Shown here in pieces: positions 1-8,495 of a stretch of 64,000 bases of DNA (position 1 is the stretch's first letter; the number at the start of each line of letters is the position of its first letter). The stretch is from Candidatus Rifleibacteriota bacterium. Its GTDB lineage: Bacteria; Muiribacteriota; Ozemobacteria; Ozemobacterales; Ozemobacteraceae. The notes under the pieces were generated by a model. It was not told where the DNA came from. It worked only from the letters and a program-made list of their open reading frames with translations, and did no database searches. Location of the stretch: positions 78,381-142,380 of the forward strand of contig JADFZL010000004.1 in NCBI GenBank assembly GCA_015232575.1, given 5' to 3'. Made by a program: the position numbers and the translations under genes.

Positions 1-148
1 TTACACAGGCAGAAGCAAAAGATCCGGAGCTGGAAGGGTTAATAATTGAAGGAGACATAGTTTCTTCAACAAATGGCGATTCAGCAAAAACAACCATTGC
101 AAAAGAAAAAAAAACTATGATAATCATTTGAAAAATATGCTTTTTCAC
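1..148 (-). CDS. Partial secreted protein, N-terminus only
   Basis: A gene on the minus strand begins here and runs off the left edge. I read a GTG start at 148-146, preceded on that strand by GGAG about six bases upstream. Forty-nine codons are open to position 1. The peptide begins MKKHIFQMIIIVFFSFAM and continues VVFA, followed by ESPFVEET, a textbook Sec signal peptide with cleavage probably after VFA. The visible mature part is Ser/Pro-rich (PSIINPSSSGS). No function can be assigned. It is divergently oriented to the oxidoreductase gene at 435, so the 286 bases between them should hold both promoters. Confidence 0.6.
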   Translation of the reverse strand, partial: MKKHIFQMIIIVFFSFAMVVFAESPFVEETMSPSIINPSSSGSFASACV

Positions 149-236
149 TTGAGACTCCAAATTAGCAAATTCCGCATTAATCAAACAAATATTCAACAAA
201 CGTGTAACCAATTATGATAAAAATTGTATGTCTGGC

Positions 237-265
237 TTGTTAACATTTGTATTCAGGAGCATAAT
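237..265 (+). promoter_or_regulatory. Possible sigma70-type promoter for the oxidoreductase
   Basis: TTGTTA (237-242), a 17-base spacer and CATAAT (260-265) fit a -35/-10 pair. It sits about 170 bases before the start at 435. The rest of 149-434 is AT-rich and shows nothing else recognisable. The match is by consensus only. Confidence 0.3.
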
Positions 266-434
266 ACAATAAGTCTACTTATTAAAAGGAATTCTGTCAA
301 TCTTATTGCTTTCTTATAAGGCAAATTGTTATTATCCACAAAATATTGAGAATATTCAAACGCGTTTCGTTATGAAAATGAGTGATCTATGCAAACGTCT
401 GTTGAAAGTATGAAAAAATAATCCGGAGAAAACT

Positions 435-1664
435 ATGACACAGGAAAAACTTGTTTTGATTCTGGGGAATGGAATTGCAGGTACTACAGCAGCTTTTACA
501 GCTCGAGATTCAGGATTTGCTGGCAGGATAATTCTGACATCGGAAGAGCCCCATCCGGTGTATTTTCGACCGCGTCTGCCTGAGCTTCTGAACGGAGAAA
601 CTACCTTCGAAAAAATTATAATGACCGATTCCGCAAAACATTCTCAGAAGAATATTGAATTGCTTCTCAACAAAAAGGCTGTAAAAATTGATGTTGGGAA
701 TAAAAGTGTTCTTTTTTCAGACGGAGAAAAAATTGTATATGACAAACTTGTTATTGCGACAGGATGTCAGGTGAACATTCCCAAAATTAAGGGTTTGAGT
801 GAAATAAACGACTGTTTTGCTTTAAGGGACGCTTCTGATGCGGACAAGATCTTTAATGCAGCAAAGGGAAAGCATAAGTTTGTTTGTATTGGAGGTGGCG
901 TTCTCGGTCTTGAAGCAGCATATCATATAATAAAACTTGGACTTAAAGCTGAAATACTTGAGTGTGCACCCAGGTTGATGCCACGGCAGCTTGATGAAAG
1001 AGGAGCTTCGATTCTGAAGAAATGCCTCGAGGAAAAAGGATTTGTATTTTCTCTCGGAGCTGAAATAAACGAAATATCCCGTGCTGAAAGAGGCTTATAT
1101 GTCCATCTTGCCGAATCTGATAAAGTTTCAGGGGATTTTCTGCTTCTTTCGACAGGTGTGTCTCCGCGCAGAGAGTTGCTAAGCGGAACTGACATCCGTA
1201 TTGAGCGTGGAATCACTGTGGATGAAAATGCACAAACCAGCGTGAAAGATATTTATTCTGCTGGAGATAACGTTCAGTTTAATGGAAAGACCTGGGGAAC
1301 ATGGATTGCAGCAAGATTTTGGGGAATCAGGGCAGGGAACCATATTGCCGGAAAGGATTTACCATTTAAATTGCCCTCTGAAAGCTTCAGACTGAAAATT
1401 ACTGGCATAGATCTTCTAAGCGTTGGCGAAGCGGATCTTGAAAATCAATTGTCAGGAAAAAATGATTTTGTTTCGCATATAATCGAAGATTCACCCGAAG
1501 AAGGAAAATACGCAAAAATTACCACAGAAAAAGGATTGGTTAAAGGTGCAATTCTGCTTGGCTCATATCCATTTGTCAGAAATGTTGAAAAGGCCGTGCA
1601 GGACAACCTTCAATTGGAAAAACTTGTCGAAATTTCAGGAATAAAAATCAAATCGTCTCACTGA
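435..1664 (+). CDS. FAD/NAD(P)-dependent pyridine nucleotide-disulphide oxidoreductase
   Basis: A 409-residue flavoprotein of the class that includes rubredoxin/ferredoxin reductases and NirB-type nitrite reductase N-termini. It should move electrons from NAD(P)H through FAD to a small redox partner in the cytoplasm. Seen in the sequence: an N-terminal dinucleotide fold with GNGIAG (11-16), the ATG motif (108-110) between the folds, a second NAD(P) fold with GGGVLG (153-158), and the late FAD motif YSAGDN (274-279). There is no CxxC or CxxxxC redox pair, so it is not a thioredoxin- or lipoamide-type reductase. The ATG at 435 has GGAG about eight bases upstream. No rubredoxin or other partner lies next to it, so the electron acceptor is unknown. 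It appears monocistronic and ends at a hairpin. Confidence 0.85.
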   Translation: MTQEKLVLILGNGIAGTTAAFTARDSGFAGRIILTSEEPHPVYFRPRLPELLNGETTFEKIIMTDSAKHSQKNIELLLNKKAVKIDVGNKSVLFSDGEKIVYDKLVIATGCQVNIPKIKGLSEINDCFALRDASDADKIFNAAKGKHKFVCIGGGVLGLEAAYHIIKLGLKAEILECAPRLMPRQLDERGASILKKCLEEKGFVFSLGAEINEISRAERGLYVHLAESDKVSGDFLLLSTGVSPRRELLSGTDIRIERGITVDENAQTSVKDIYSAGDNVQFNGKTWGTWIAARFWGIRAGNHIAGKDLPFKLPSESFRLKITGIDLLSVGEADLENQLSGKNDFVSHIIEDSPEEGKYAKITTEKGLVKGAILLGSYPFVRNVEKAVQDNLQLEKLVEISGIKIKSSH

Positions 1665-1673
1665 AAACAAAAC

Positions 1674-1701
1674 AAGAGAGAGGTGTGTTTCCCTCTCTCT
1701 T
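1674..1701 (+). terminator. Hairpin after the oxidoreductase
   Basis: A perfect 10-bp stem, AAGAGAGAGG (1674-1683) with CCTCTCTCTT (1692-1701), lies ten bases after the stop and is followed by a T-rich but interrupted tail. It is probably an intrinsic terminator. Confidence 0.6.
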
Positions 1702-1714
1702 ATCTTATAATCTT

Positions 1715-2107
1715 GTTTGATAAACAGTATTACTATTAGCAGAAAGAATCGCTAACAACGGAGAGCCAAAAGCGCTCTACCGCAATAAGTGTATAATTAA
1801 AGCGTTTGGTAAACGGTATTACTATTAACAGAACTAATCGCCGACAACGAAGAGTCCAAAATGCTCAATTGCAATAAGTGCTCAATATTGCGTTTGATAA
1901 ACAGTATTACTATTAGCCACAAGAACCGCTAACAACGGAGAGCCAAAAGCACTCTACCGCAATAAGTGTTTAATTAAAGCGTTTGATAAACAGTATTACT
2001 ATTAGCCGCAAAGACCGCCGCAAGCGGAGAGCACAAAGTGCTCGACCGCGGGGAGTGAGATGGTCGAACTTGTTCGACCGTCGAGAGGGGGCGCGTGCCC
2101 CCTCTAA
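1715..2107. repeat. Tandem array of 89-bp units ending in a three-hairpin element
   Basis: Units begin at 1715, 1804, 1892 and 1981, each with a variant of GTTTGATAAACAGTATTACT. The first three are 88-89 bp. The fourth has the same beginning but then becomes the three-hairpin core found four times at 12559-13098: GAGCAC-aaa-GTGCTC, then GGTCGAAC-tt-GTTCGACC, then GAGGGGGC-gcgt-GCCCCCTC. In units 1-3 the corresponding segment (CGGAGAGCC...CTACCG) looks like a worn version of hairpin 1, and the other two hairpins are absent. The array fills the gap between the oxidoreductase and the next gene; no convincing gene lies in it. Confidence 0.85.
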
Positions 2108-2108
2108 A

Positions 2109-2453
2109 CTAAAAGAGTGTTCCGCCGCCGCTGCCGTCTGGATCTGAGAAGCCGCTTCCGGAGCTGCTGCCTGAGCCGCCGCATCCGCCGCCGTCATTTG
2201 TGCTGTCGGGACCATCGTCATTGCTTCCGCTGTTGCCGCCGGTTCCATCAGGCCCATCATCAGTGTCGCCACTATCAGGCATACTTCCGGTGGAACTGTC
2301 TTTCCAGAGCCATGAATCTGAAACAGAGGCTTTGTCCCATGATGTCATATTACCTGTGCCGTCATAATAACCCTTATTGGCAAATGAGGCATTGGCTCCA
2401 AAACACATTGCACATAATACAGCTATCGAAATACTCTTATTGATTAAATTCAT
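2109..2453 (-). CDS. Small secreted Gly/Asp/Ser-rich protein
   Basis: A 114-residue protein I cannot name. The start is placed at the ATG at 2453-2451 because AGGAG lies eight bases upstream and a signal peptide follows at once (MNLINKSISIAVLCAM, cleavage near ANASFA). A longer upstream reading would put 18 residues before the signal. The mature chain has a short Tyr/Trp-containing segment, then a low-complexity tail dominated by Gly, Asp and Ser with one CGG motif. Such tails are common in exported bacterial proteins of unknown role. The 3' end abuts the third hairpin of the neighbouring repeat, which may act as its terminator on this strand. Confidence 0.6.
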   Translation of the reverse strand: MNLINKSISIAVLCAMCFGANASFANKGYYDGTGNMTSWDKASVSDSWLWKDSSTGSMPDSGDTDDGPDGTGGNSGSNDDGPDSTNDGGGCGGSGSSSGSGFSDPDGSGGGTLF

Positions 2454-2686
2454 TTTTTTTCTCCTGTTCAAATGTAGATGTTTTAGTAAAAGCAAAAACA
2501 ATGCCAATCATTAAAAACCTCAGATTAACGGATTTTGAATGGAAAATTTGCTGGTATTCCAATAAAATTTCAAGAGAATTGCCAAACAATTGGCAATTAT
2601 CAGCTGAAAAATTGAATTTCAAAAGTATCAGCTCAAAAATTCGGAGGAATTACAACCTTATCAATAGCATCAAAATCTCGCGTTTA

Positions 2687-2708
2687 TCTCACATTCGTTC
2701 GGGATGAC
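2687..2708. repeat. Dispersed TCTCACATTCGTTCGGGATGAC motif
   Basis: This 22-base motif recurs with small changes at 6991-7015 and 36187-36211. It resembles one arm of the hairpin in the MITE-like element at 55.9 kb. The surrounding 2454-2764 is AT-rich and shows no gene. Confidence 0.5.
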
Positions 2709-2764
2709 TACCCTTAAGTTAACGCATTTGGAGGTGAAGGGTGAGGATTCATTGACAAATAAAA

Positions 2765-2789
2765 AAACTCTCTCTTGTACAGAGAGAGT
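2765..2789 (-). terminator. Intrinsic terminator of the HtrA gene
   Basis: On the minus strand a perfect 9-bp stem (AACTCTCTC/GAGAGAGTT, 7-base loop) is followed by a run of T. It lies about 30 bases past the stop of the protease gene. Confidence 0.8.
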
Positions 2790-2821
2790 TAAGATATTAA
2801 AACCGAGGGGGGATGGGTTTG

Positions 2822-4339
2822 TCAGCTATTTTCGGGAACTACTATAAACAGCGGAGAACCTTCTCGTATTACAACAAAAACAGAGCTTTTCTTTTTTGAA
2901 TCGCCTGAATTCAGTGCATTTTTGAGCGATTCCTCGTCTTTAACAGTTTCGCCATTCACCTGTGTAATTACGTCCTGCTCAAGCAGACCGCCTTTTTCAG
3001 CAGGAGATCCTGATTCAACTTCAGTTACCAGCAGACCGTTTTTCTCTTCATCTATTCTGAGTTTCTTCTTCATCTCTGGTGTAAGAGGCTTAAATGAAAA
3101 TCCAAGTTTTTTTGGGGAATTTGCTGATTCGTCGCCTTCAGGTGTTTCTGCTGCTGATTCTTCAATATCATCAGAGTCTCTTAAGCCAAAGCTCTTTGGC
3201 ATCTTTTCAAGTTTAACTGGAATCTCTTTTTCAGAGCCATTTCTGAGAATCTTGACCTTTATCTGAACACCGACGGCTTTGCTGAGCACATATTTCTGAA
3301 CTTCGTTTGAATTATTCAATTCCTTTCCATCAATTGATTTGATGATATCCATCTGTTTCAGACCTGCTTTTGCGGCAGGTGTATCCGGATTGATTTCCAT
3401 GATCACGGTTCCTTTTTTGTCCGGCAGCCCGAAGTGTTCGGCAAGTTCTGGTGTTACCGGAGCCATTGTAATTCCAATGTAAGGTCTTTCCACTGAACCT
3501 GTTTCAGTAATCTGAGTAGAAACTCGTTTTGCCATATTTGAAGGAATTGAAAAGCCTATTCCGGCACCAGGTGCAGCAAATATTAGGGTGTTGATGCCAA
3601 TCACGTTTCCATCAAGATCCACCAGCGGACCACCAGAGTTTCCAGGATTAATTCCCGCATCTGTCTGAATAAAATCTTCAATTGGAGAAGCTCCGATGCC
3701 TGATCTTCCAACCGCACTCACGACGCCTACGGTAACGGTTTGTTCCAGGCCCATTGGATTCCCAATGGCAATAGCCCACTGTCCAACTTCGACTTTCTCG
3801 GAATCTGCAAACGATGCCGCCTGTAAAGGCGTTTTCGATTCAACTTTTATTACAGCCAGATCGGTTTGAGGATCCCTTCCAACAATGGTGGCTTTAAGTT
3901 CGCGGCCATCAGACAATTTTACAGTTATGTTTGATGCACCTTTTACAACGTGGTTGTTTGTCAGAATAATTCCCTTCGGATCTACTACTACGCCTGATCC
4001 TGCTGCTTCTGATTTGAAGGGTGATTGCGGCATTTTGAATTTTTTTCCCTTTGAATTTGGAGCTTCTTTGAAAAATTTCTTAAAAAGATCACCGAAGGGT
4101 GTTCCTTCTGGTGCAGAGAATGGATCACCATTAAACTGCATACTTCCTGAATCTTGTTCAGATCTCTCAACACGAATATTTACAACACTTGGTTTAAGAG
4201 ATTTGGCGACATCAATAAAACTTTTTTGAATATCACGCGCGGCATCTGATGCTAATGCATGCAATGAATCAGTAAACAACACTGAAAACATCATTAGAGC
4301 AAGAAATGTTCCGGAAAAAAACAATTTTTTTACTTTCAT
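2822..4339 (-). CDS. degP: HtrA/DegP-family periplasmic serine protease (Do-like)
   Basis: A 505-residue envelope quality-control protease that degrades or chaperones misfolded exported proteins. A signal peptide occupies residues 1-30 (LFTDSLHALA). The trypsin-like domain spans about 40-270, with the triad His130 (LTNNHVV), Asp160 (TDLAVIKV) and Ser235 (NPGNSGGP), all intact. Two PDZ domains follow, at about 275-370 and 420-500. A Gly/Lys/Pro-rich loop at 60-110 corresponds to the regulatory LA loop region of the family. The start has GGAGG a few bases upstream. A low-complexity acidic linker (DDIEESAAETPEGDES) separates the PDZ domains. It is divergent from the secreted protein at 4520 and looks monocistronic. 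The family identity is secure; the degP/degQ distinction is not. Confidence 0.95.
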   Translation of the reverse strand: MKVKKLFFSGTFLALMMFSVLFTDSLHALASDAARDIQKSFIDVAKSLKPSVVNIRVERSEQDSGSMQFNGDPFSAPEGTPFGDLFKKFFKEAPNSKGKKFKMPQSPFKSEAAGSGVVVDPKGIILTNNHVVKGASNITVKLSDGRELKATIVGRDPQTDLAVIKVESKTPLQAASFADSEKVEVGQWAIAIGNPMGLEQTVTVGVVSAVGRSGIGASPIEDFIQTDAGINPGNSGGPLVDLDGNVIGINTLIFAAPGAGIGFSIPSNMAKRVSTQITETGSVERPYIGITMAPVTPELAEHFGLPDKKGTVIMEINPDTPAAKAGLKQMDIIKSIDGKELNNSNEVQKYVLSKAVGVQIKVKILRNGSEKEIPVKLEKMPKSFGLRDSDDIEESAAETPEGDESANSPKKLGFSFKPLTPEMKKKLRIDEEKNGLLVTEVESGSPAEKGGLLEQDVITQVNGETVKDEESLKNALNSGDSKKKSSVFVVIREGSPLFIVVPENS

Positions 4340-4519
4340 TCTGATTTACCTCCAGTAAAATTTGCTTTCGAATTATTTGACCCGGATGACGAAAAAAAGT
4401 TCCAGAATTGTATGCTGTTTGCACGGGAATTTTTGAGAAGATTCAGATATTGCTTGAAAAATATCAATTATTGGTATATCTTAACCTGCATTCAAATTAC
4501 TAATAATCTGGAGGGTATC

Positions 4520-5086
4520 ATGAGACCTATATTATCTTTGATGGTTGTACTGATGGTTTTTGCGTTTGCCTGCACTGCTTTTGCTCAAGATGAAATTGAT
4601 AATCCGATGTATCAGAAGTGGGCAACTTTTAAAGTTGGAACCGCTGCAAAATACAAACAAGTTACTGAAGCTGCAGGAAATAAGACTGAGAGCGAGATTG
4701 TTTACACTCTTGTTGAATTGACACCTGAAAAAGCTGTTGTTGAAATGAGTGGCTCAATGGTTATTATGGGAAACAAAACAGAAATGCCCAAAACAAAAAT
4801 GGAACATATGGCCAAGGTTAAAAAAATTGAAATGCCAGCTCAGGTAGCGACTGAGACAGTCGAAGCAGCAAAGCCAAAAGTAAGCGAAGAAGAAGTCGAA
4901 GTTCCAGCAGGAAAAATTAAATGCAGTCTGACCGAAACTGAAGCAAAAGTTGGTGAAGGAGCTGTTTATTCCAAAATCTGGAGCAGCGACGAAGTTCCTG
5001 GAACTATGGTTAAAATGACTTCTACCATGGAAAAACCAATAAAATCTGACACAAGCATCACCTTGATTGAAGTTATCAAGCCCTGA
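4520..5086 (+). CDS. Secreted protein of unknown function
   Basis: A 188-residue exported protein. I start it at the ATG at 4520 because GGAGGG (4510-4515) lies just upstream and a clear signal peptide follows (MRPILSLMVVLMVFAFACTA, cleavage after AFA). An in-frame upstream extension has no signal. The mature part alternates polar and hydrophobic residues in a beta-rich pattern, with an Ala/Glu/Lys/Val-rich middle (EEEVEVPAGKIKC) and a late VPGTMVKM segment. This layout is seen in small periplasmic or lipoprotein-like proteins of unknown role. It lies alone between HtrA and adenosylhomocysteinase and ends in an excellent terminator. Confidence 0.75.
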   Translation: MRPILSLMVVLMVFAFACTAFAQDEIDNPMYQKWATFKVGTAAKYKQVTEAAGNKTESEIVYTLVELTPEKAVVEMSGSMVIMGNKTEMPKTKMEHMAKVKKIEMPAQVATETVEAAKPKVSEEEVEVPAGKIKCSLTETEAKVGEGAVYSKIWSSDEVPGTMVKMTSTMEKPIKSDTSITLIEVIKP

Positions 5087-5112
5087 TTTCTAAATAGTTT
5101 TCAGATTTACAT

Positions 5113-5158
5113 AAAAACACCGGTGATCATCATCCAATGCATGATCACCGGTGTTTTT
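5113..5158 (+). terminator. Strong intrinsic terminator
   Basis: A perfect 18-bp stem, AAAAACACCGGTGATCAT (5113-5130) with its complement (5141-5158), ends in a T run. It separates the secreted-protein gene from adenosylhomocysteinase and could work in both directions. Confidence 0.9.
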
Positions 5159-5179
5159 ATACAGACAGTAATCAGAAAT

Positions 5180-5208
5180 TTGACATTTTCACGGGAAAAT
5201 GAGACAAT
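5180..5208 (+). promoter_or_regulatory. Probable promoter of adenosylhomocysteinase
   Basis: A consensus -35 TTGACA (5180-5185), a 17-base spacer and GACAAT (5203-5208) stand about 48 bases before the start codon. The leader is too short and unstructured for a SAH riboswitch. Confidence 0.5.
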
Positions 5209-5255
5209 TAAGGTCTAATTTTGGTTTATTGTGAATATTTTAAAGGAGTTACTAA

Positions 5256-6719
5256 ATGCAAAAGAACAATTGTTGTTCAGGAACAGAAATGCAGAAGGAT
5301 GGGCAGACAATGGCAACCACAAGACCGGCTTTTAAAGTTAAAGACATAGAATTGTGGCAGTTGGGAAGAAAAGAGATCGATATGGCTGAGCATGAAATGC
5401 CCGGTCTCATGGCAATCCGTGAAAAGTATGGAAAGCAGAAGCCACTTAAAGGTGCAAAAATAACAGGTTCTCTGCACATGACCGTGCAGACAGCTGTTCT
5501 CATAGAAACCCTTGCAGATCTTGGCGCAGACGTCAGATGGTGTTCATGTAATATTTTTTCAACTCAGGACAGCGCTGCAGCAGCAATCGCAAAGCGTGGA
5601 ATTCCGGTTTTTGCATGGAAGGGTGAATCACTTGCTGATTATTGGTGGTGCACCTATGAAGCTCTTACCTGGCCGGATGGCAGTGGCCCGACACTCATCG
5701 TTGATGACGGCGGAGACGCTACTCTCATGATTCATCTTGGCTACCAGGCTGAAAAGAATGCAAAAGTTCTTGATAAACAAGCAGGCGGAGAAGATGAAGC
5801 TGAATTGCTTGTCTTCATGAAAAAACTTCTTAATGAAAATCCCGGCAAATGGGCAAAAGTGGTTCCGGAAATTCGCGGTGTAAGCGAAGAAACAACTACT
5901 GGCGTTCACAGATTGTACAAGATGATGGAAGAAAAATCACTTCTTTTCCCGGCAGTAAATGTGAATGACTCTGTTACAAAGTCAAAGTTCGACAATCTTT
6001 ACGGATGCAGGGAAAGCCTTGTTGATGGAATTAAGCGTGCTACAGACGTTATGGTTGCCGGAAAACACACTGTTGTATGCGGTTATGGTGATGTTGGAAA
6101 AGGTTGTGCTCAGAGTCTGAAGAATTTCGGCGCCAGAGTAACCGTCACTGAAATTGACCCGATCTGTGCTTTACAGGCTTGTATGGCTGGTTACAATGTC
6201 AACACCGTTGAAGATACTCTTGGAAACGCAGACATTTATGTAACAACAACCGGAAACTGCCGCGTAATTACCGCCGAGCAAATGTCAAAAATGAAAGATC
6301 AGGCGATTGTATGCAATATCGGACATTTCGACAATGAAATTGAAATGGCTGAACTTGAAAAATTTCCTGGAATTAAGAGAGTTAACATAAAGCCTCAGGT
6401 TGATAAATACATTTTCCCTGATGGTCACTGCGTTTACGTTCTTGCAGAAGGAAGACTTGTGAATCTTGGATGCGCAAGAGGACATCCGAGCTTTGTAATG
6501 AGCACTTCGTTCAGCAATCAGACACTTGCACAGATTGATCTCTGGACTAAAAAACACGACATCAGTGTTTACACCCTTCCGAAAAAACTTGATGAGGAAG
6601 TTGCCAAACTGCATCTTGATAAACTAGGCGCAAAGCTCACAAAGCTTACTAAAGCACAGGCAGAATATATTGGCGTTCCGCTTGAAGGACCGTATAAATC
6701 GGATATGTACAGATACTGA
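5256..6719 (+). CDS. ahcY: Adenosylhomocysteinase
   Basis: A 487-residue cytoplasmic NAD-dependent enzyme that splits S-adenosylhomocysteine into adenosine and homocysteine, clearing the by-product of SAM-dependent methylation and feeding methionine regeneration. Seen: LHMTVQTA (74-81) and NIFSTQD (99-105) of the substrate domain, the NAD-binding GYGDVGKG (276-283), and the C-terminal KSDMYRY tail that completes the neighbouring subunit's cofactor site. It has the longer form of the bacterial enzyme, with the roughly 40-residue insertion at about 160-200. The start at 5256 is supported by AAGGAG nine bases upstream. The N-terminal 18 residues ([18 protein letters not shown]) are less conserved, so an internal start is possible but has no better ribosome site. 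It is monocistronic. Confidence 0.97.
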   Translation: MQKNNCCSGTEMQKDGQTMATTRPAFKVKDIELWQLGRKEIDMAEHEMPGLMAIREKYGKQKPLKGAKITGSLHMTVQTAVLIETLADLGADVRWCSCNIFSTQDSAAAAIAKRGIPVFAWKGESLADYWWCTYEALTWPDGSGPTLIVDDGGDATLMIHLGYQAEKNAKVLDKQAGGEDEAELLVFMKKLLNENPGKWAKVVPEIRGVSEETTTGVHRLYKMMEEKSLLFPAVNVNDSVTKSKFDNLYGCRESLVDGIKRATDVMVAGKHTVVCGYGDVGKGCAQSLKNFGARVTVTEIDPICALQACMAGYNVNTVEDTLGNADIYVTTTGNCRVITAEQMSKMKDQAIVCNIGHFDNEIEMAELEKFPGIKRVNIKPQVDKYIFPDGHCVYVLAEGRLVNLGCARGHPSFVMSTSFSNQTLAQIDLWTKKHDISVYTLPKKLDEEVAKLHLDKLGAKLTKLTKAQAEYIGVPLEGPYKSDMYRY

Positions 6720-6720
6720 T

Positions 6721-6748
6721 CTGAAAAGATTGATTGCTTTTCAGTTTT
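6721..6748 (+). terminator. Terminator of ahcY
   Basis: CTGAAAAG (6721-6728), an 8-base loop, CTTTTCAG (6737-6744), then TTTT. It starts two bases after the stop codon. Confidence 0.8.
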
Positions 6749-6753
6749 AATAA

Positions 6754-6798
6754 AGCCCCCCTTTCATTCGGTTTTCCGATGACCCGGGGGCTGTTTTT
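6754..6798 (+). terminator. Second hairpin after ahcY
   Basis: AGCCCCC (6754-6760) pairs with GGGGGCT (6786-6792) across a 25-base loop, followed by GTTTTTG. It backs up the first terminator. Confidence 0.55.
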
Positions 6799-6852
6799 GT
6801 TGCCTGAGCATTAAATAAACAGGCATAGTAACGTTCCGGTTTTCTGATTGAG

Positions 6853-6961
6853 AACCCTCTCCAGCCCTCTCCAACGATGGCGAAGCAGGAGAAAAATTTG
6901 GGATTTTTCAATGAGTGTTGATATATTATGTCAACGTACCCGCCATCACCGTAGAAGAGGG
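6853..6961. repeat. Long nested palindrome
   Basis: Left arm elements ACCCTCT (6854-6860) and CGATGGCG (6875-6882) pair with CGCCATC (6941-6947) and AGAGGGT (6955-6961). At the centre GTTGA and TCAAC pair around TATATTATG. The intergenic 6799-7069 contains this, a copy of the dispersed TCTCACATT motif and no gene. Confidence 0.5.
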
Positions 6962-6986
6962 TCGTGAGAGAAATCTGGCATTTAAT

Positions 6987-7016
6987 GAGATCTCTCACAT
7001 TTGTTCGAGATGACAG
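6987..7016. repeat. Dispersed TCTCACATTTGTTCGAGATG motif
   Basis: This is the second copy of the short motif also found at 2687 and 36187. Here it is preceded by an inverted GTGAGAGA (6964-6971) that pairs with TCTCTCAC (6991-6998). Confidence 0.5.
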
Positions 7017-7069
7017 TTTACCACTTAAAGTGGTTTCTATGTCTTTGTATATTTTAAGAGGAGAATGCC

Positions 7070-8071
7070 GTGATGAATCGCATTAGTTGCAACATATTGT
7101 TCTTAATGGTTGTTGTGTTTCTGGTATTTGCTGGCAACGCATGCATTGCTGGCTCAGCTTATGACCCGCTTGCAATAGCTGCTGGTTGGAAACCAGAGAC
7201 GCTTGATCTGACTGTTTTAGATGCTCAACGGAATCGGGAAATTCCATTACATATTTACCTCCCGCTGATAAATGCTTCTGCTCCGGTTGTTCTGTTCAGC
7301 CATGGGTTGGGCGGATCATGTGAGGGAAATACTTATCTTGGAAACCACTGGTCTGGCCGCGGTTATCTTACCGTGTTTCTTCAGCATCCGGGAAGTGATA
7401 CTTCTGTTTGGAAAGATAAACCATTAAATCAGCGCATGGATGCGATGAAAGAGGCAGCTGACGGCCAGAATTTCATGGCACGTGTGAAAGATGTTTCTGT
7501 GGTACTCGATCAGCTTGATCAGTGGAACAAAACAGAGAAACATGTTTTGTTCGGGCGTCTGGATCTCAGCCGGGTTGGGATGTCAGGTCATTCCTTCGGT
7601 GCGGTTACTACACAGGCAGTAAGCGGACAAAGCTTTTTGCGCGGCAGAGTTGCTTTGACTGATCCGCGGATTAAAGCGGCCATAATGTTCAGTCCGAGCT
7701 GCCCGCGACGTGGCGATGCAAAACGAGCTTTTGGCGATGTGAAAATCCCGTGGATGCTTATGACGGGCACGAAAGACATCAGTCAGATTGGCGGAGCTGA
7801 TCTGCAATCACGTCTTGGCGTGTTTCCGGCTTTGCCTGAGGGTGGAAAGTATGAGCTGGTTCTTTTTGAAGCCGAACACTCAGCATTTTCCGAATCTAAG
7901 CTGGGGTTAGGGATAAGAAAGCGAAATCCGAATCACCATAAGGTTATACTAGCTCTTAGTACAGCATTCTGGGATTACTGGCTGTGCGAATATAATCATG
8001 CAAAAACCTGGCTGGATGGAACTGGTCCGGATTCTCTGCTTGAAAAGAACGACCGCTGGCAGAAGAAATAG
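7070..8071 (+). CDS. Secreted alpha/beta hydrolase (lipase/acetylhydrolase-like)
   Basis: A 333-residue exported serine hydrolase, probably an esterase. A signal peptide covers about residues 1-28. The oxyanion region is SHGLGG (77-82), the nucleophile elbow GHSFG has Ser175, and a late EAEHSAF carries the likely catalytic His; TGTKD is a candidate for the acid residue. Topologically it resembles platelet-activating-factor acetylhydrolase and dienelactone-hydrolase-like lipases. The natural substrate cannot be read from the sequence. Two starts are in frame, GTG at 7070 and ATG at 7073. AGAGGAG (7057-7063) suits either, and the ATG is at the more usual distance. Palindromic repeats lie on both sides, so it is probably transcribed alone. 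Confidence 0.85.
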   Translation: MMNRISCNILFLMVVVFLVFAGNACIAGSAYDPLAIAAGWKPETLDLTVLDAQRNREIPLHIYLPLINASAPVVLFSHGLGGSCEGNTYLGNHWSGRGYLTVFLQHPGSDTSVWKDKPLNQRMDAMKEAADGQNFMARVKDVSVVLDQLDQWNKTEKHVLFGRLDLSRVGMSGHSFGAVTTQAVSGQSFLRGRVALTDPRIKAAIMFSPSCPRRGDAKRAFGDVKIPWMLMTGTKDISQIGGADLQSRLGVFPALPEGGKYELVLFEAEHSAFSESKLGLGIRKRNPNHHKVILALSTAFWDYWLCEYNHAKTWLDGTGPDSLLEKNDRWQKK

Positions 8072-8216
8072 CTGTTCGATTTTCCTCTGTGTCTCAGAGG
8101 CATCCAGAATACTTCGAGCAGACATGAATGGAAAAAGCATTACCAGCAGTAGTCCTCTCATTTGTTGAACAGGAATTCGACATCTGAATACACGGAAAAT
8201 TGCATTTATCAGAGAA

Positions 8217-8315
8217 TTAGAGTCAACTTTACTCATAAGGTGCCTCCTGTAATTATAATAGGTGGCACCTTTCTTATGCGGTCCGGATGGACTTCTGAAT
8301 AGTAATTGACTCTAA
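8217..8315. repeat. Palindromic element with 10-bp terminal inverted repeats
   Basis: TTAGAGTCAA (8217-8226) and TTGACTCTAA (8306-8315) are perfect inverted ends. Inside, CATAAGGTGCC pairs with GGCACCTTTCTTATG, and GTCCGGATGGAC is a further short palindrome. The remainder of the 8072-8495 gap contains one more hairpin and no convincing gene. Confidence 0.55.
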
Positions 8316-8431
8316 AAATATCTTCCTGTCAAATCTTCGTTCCTTGTTGGAAAGATGAGTGAGGATTTTTTTTGAAAAAAGGGAAGATTCTGTTATACCG
8401 ATGAGCCGAAAATACTATAACTAACAATAAG

Positions 8432-8464
8432 GCCCTCTCCCACGGAAACTCCAAGGGAGAGGGC
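8432..8464. other. Hairpin between convergent genes
   Basis: A perfect 10-bp stem, GCCCTCTCCC (8432-8441) with GGGAGAGGGC (8455-8464), lies just past the 3' end of the TPR gene. No T run follows on either strand, so its role as a terminator is uncertain. Confidence 0.5.
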
Positions 8465-8495
8465 GGAAGAAATAATTTGCCCTCTTTACTAAAAT

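Noticed and set aside
1715..2107. CRISPR array
   Set aside because: The units are 88-89 bp with similar sequence throughout, with no unique spacers and no cas genes in the window.
1970..2272. Minus-strand frame through the 2-kb repeat
   Set aside because: It combines the repeat with an antisense or shifted reading of the small secreted protein; no start signals.
5209..5255. SAH riboswitch upstream of ahcY
   Set aside because: Only about 47 bases separate the promoter-like site from the start, and no conserved pairing was found.
7949..8236. 95-codon minus-strand gene with a good ribosome site
   Set aside because: More than a third overlaps the hydrolase gene in antisense and the peptide resembles nothing known; kept only as a finding about the palindrome.
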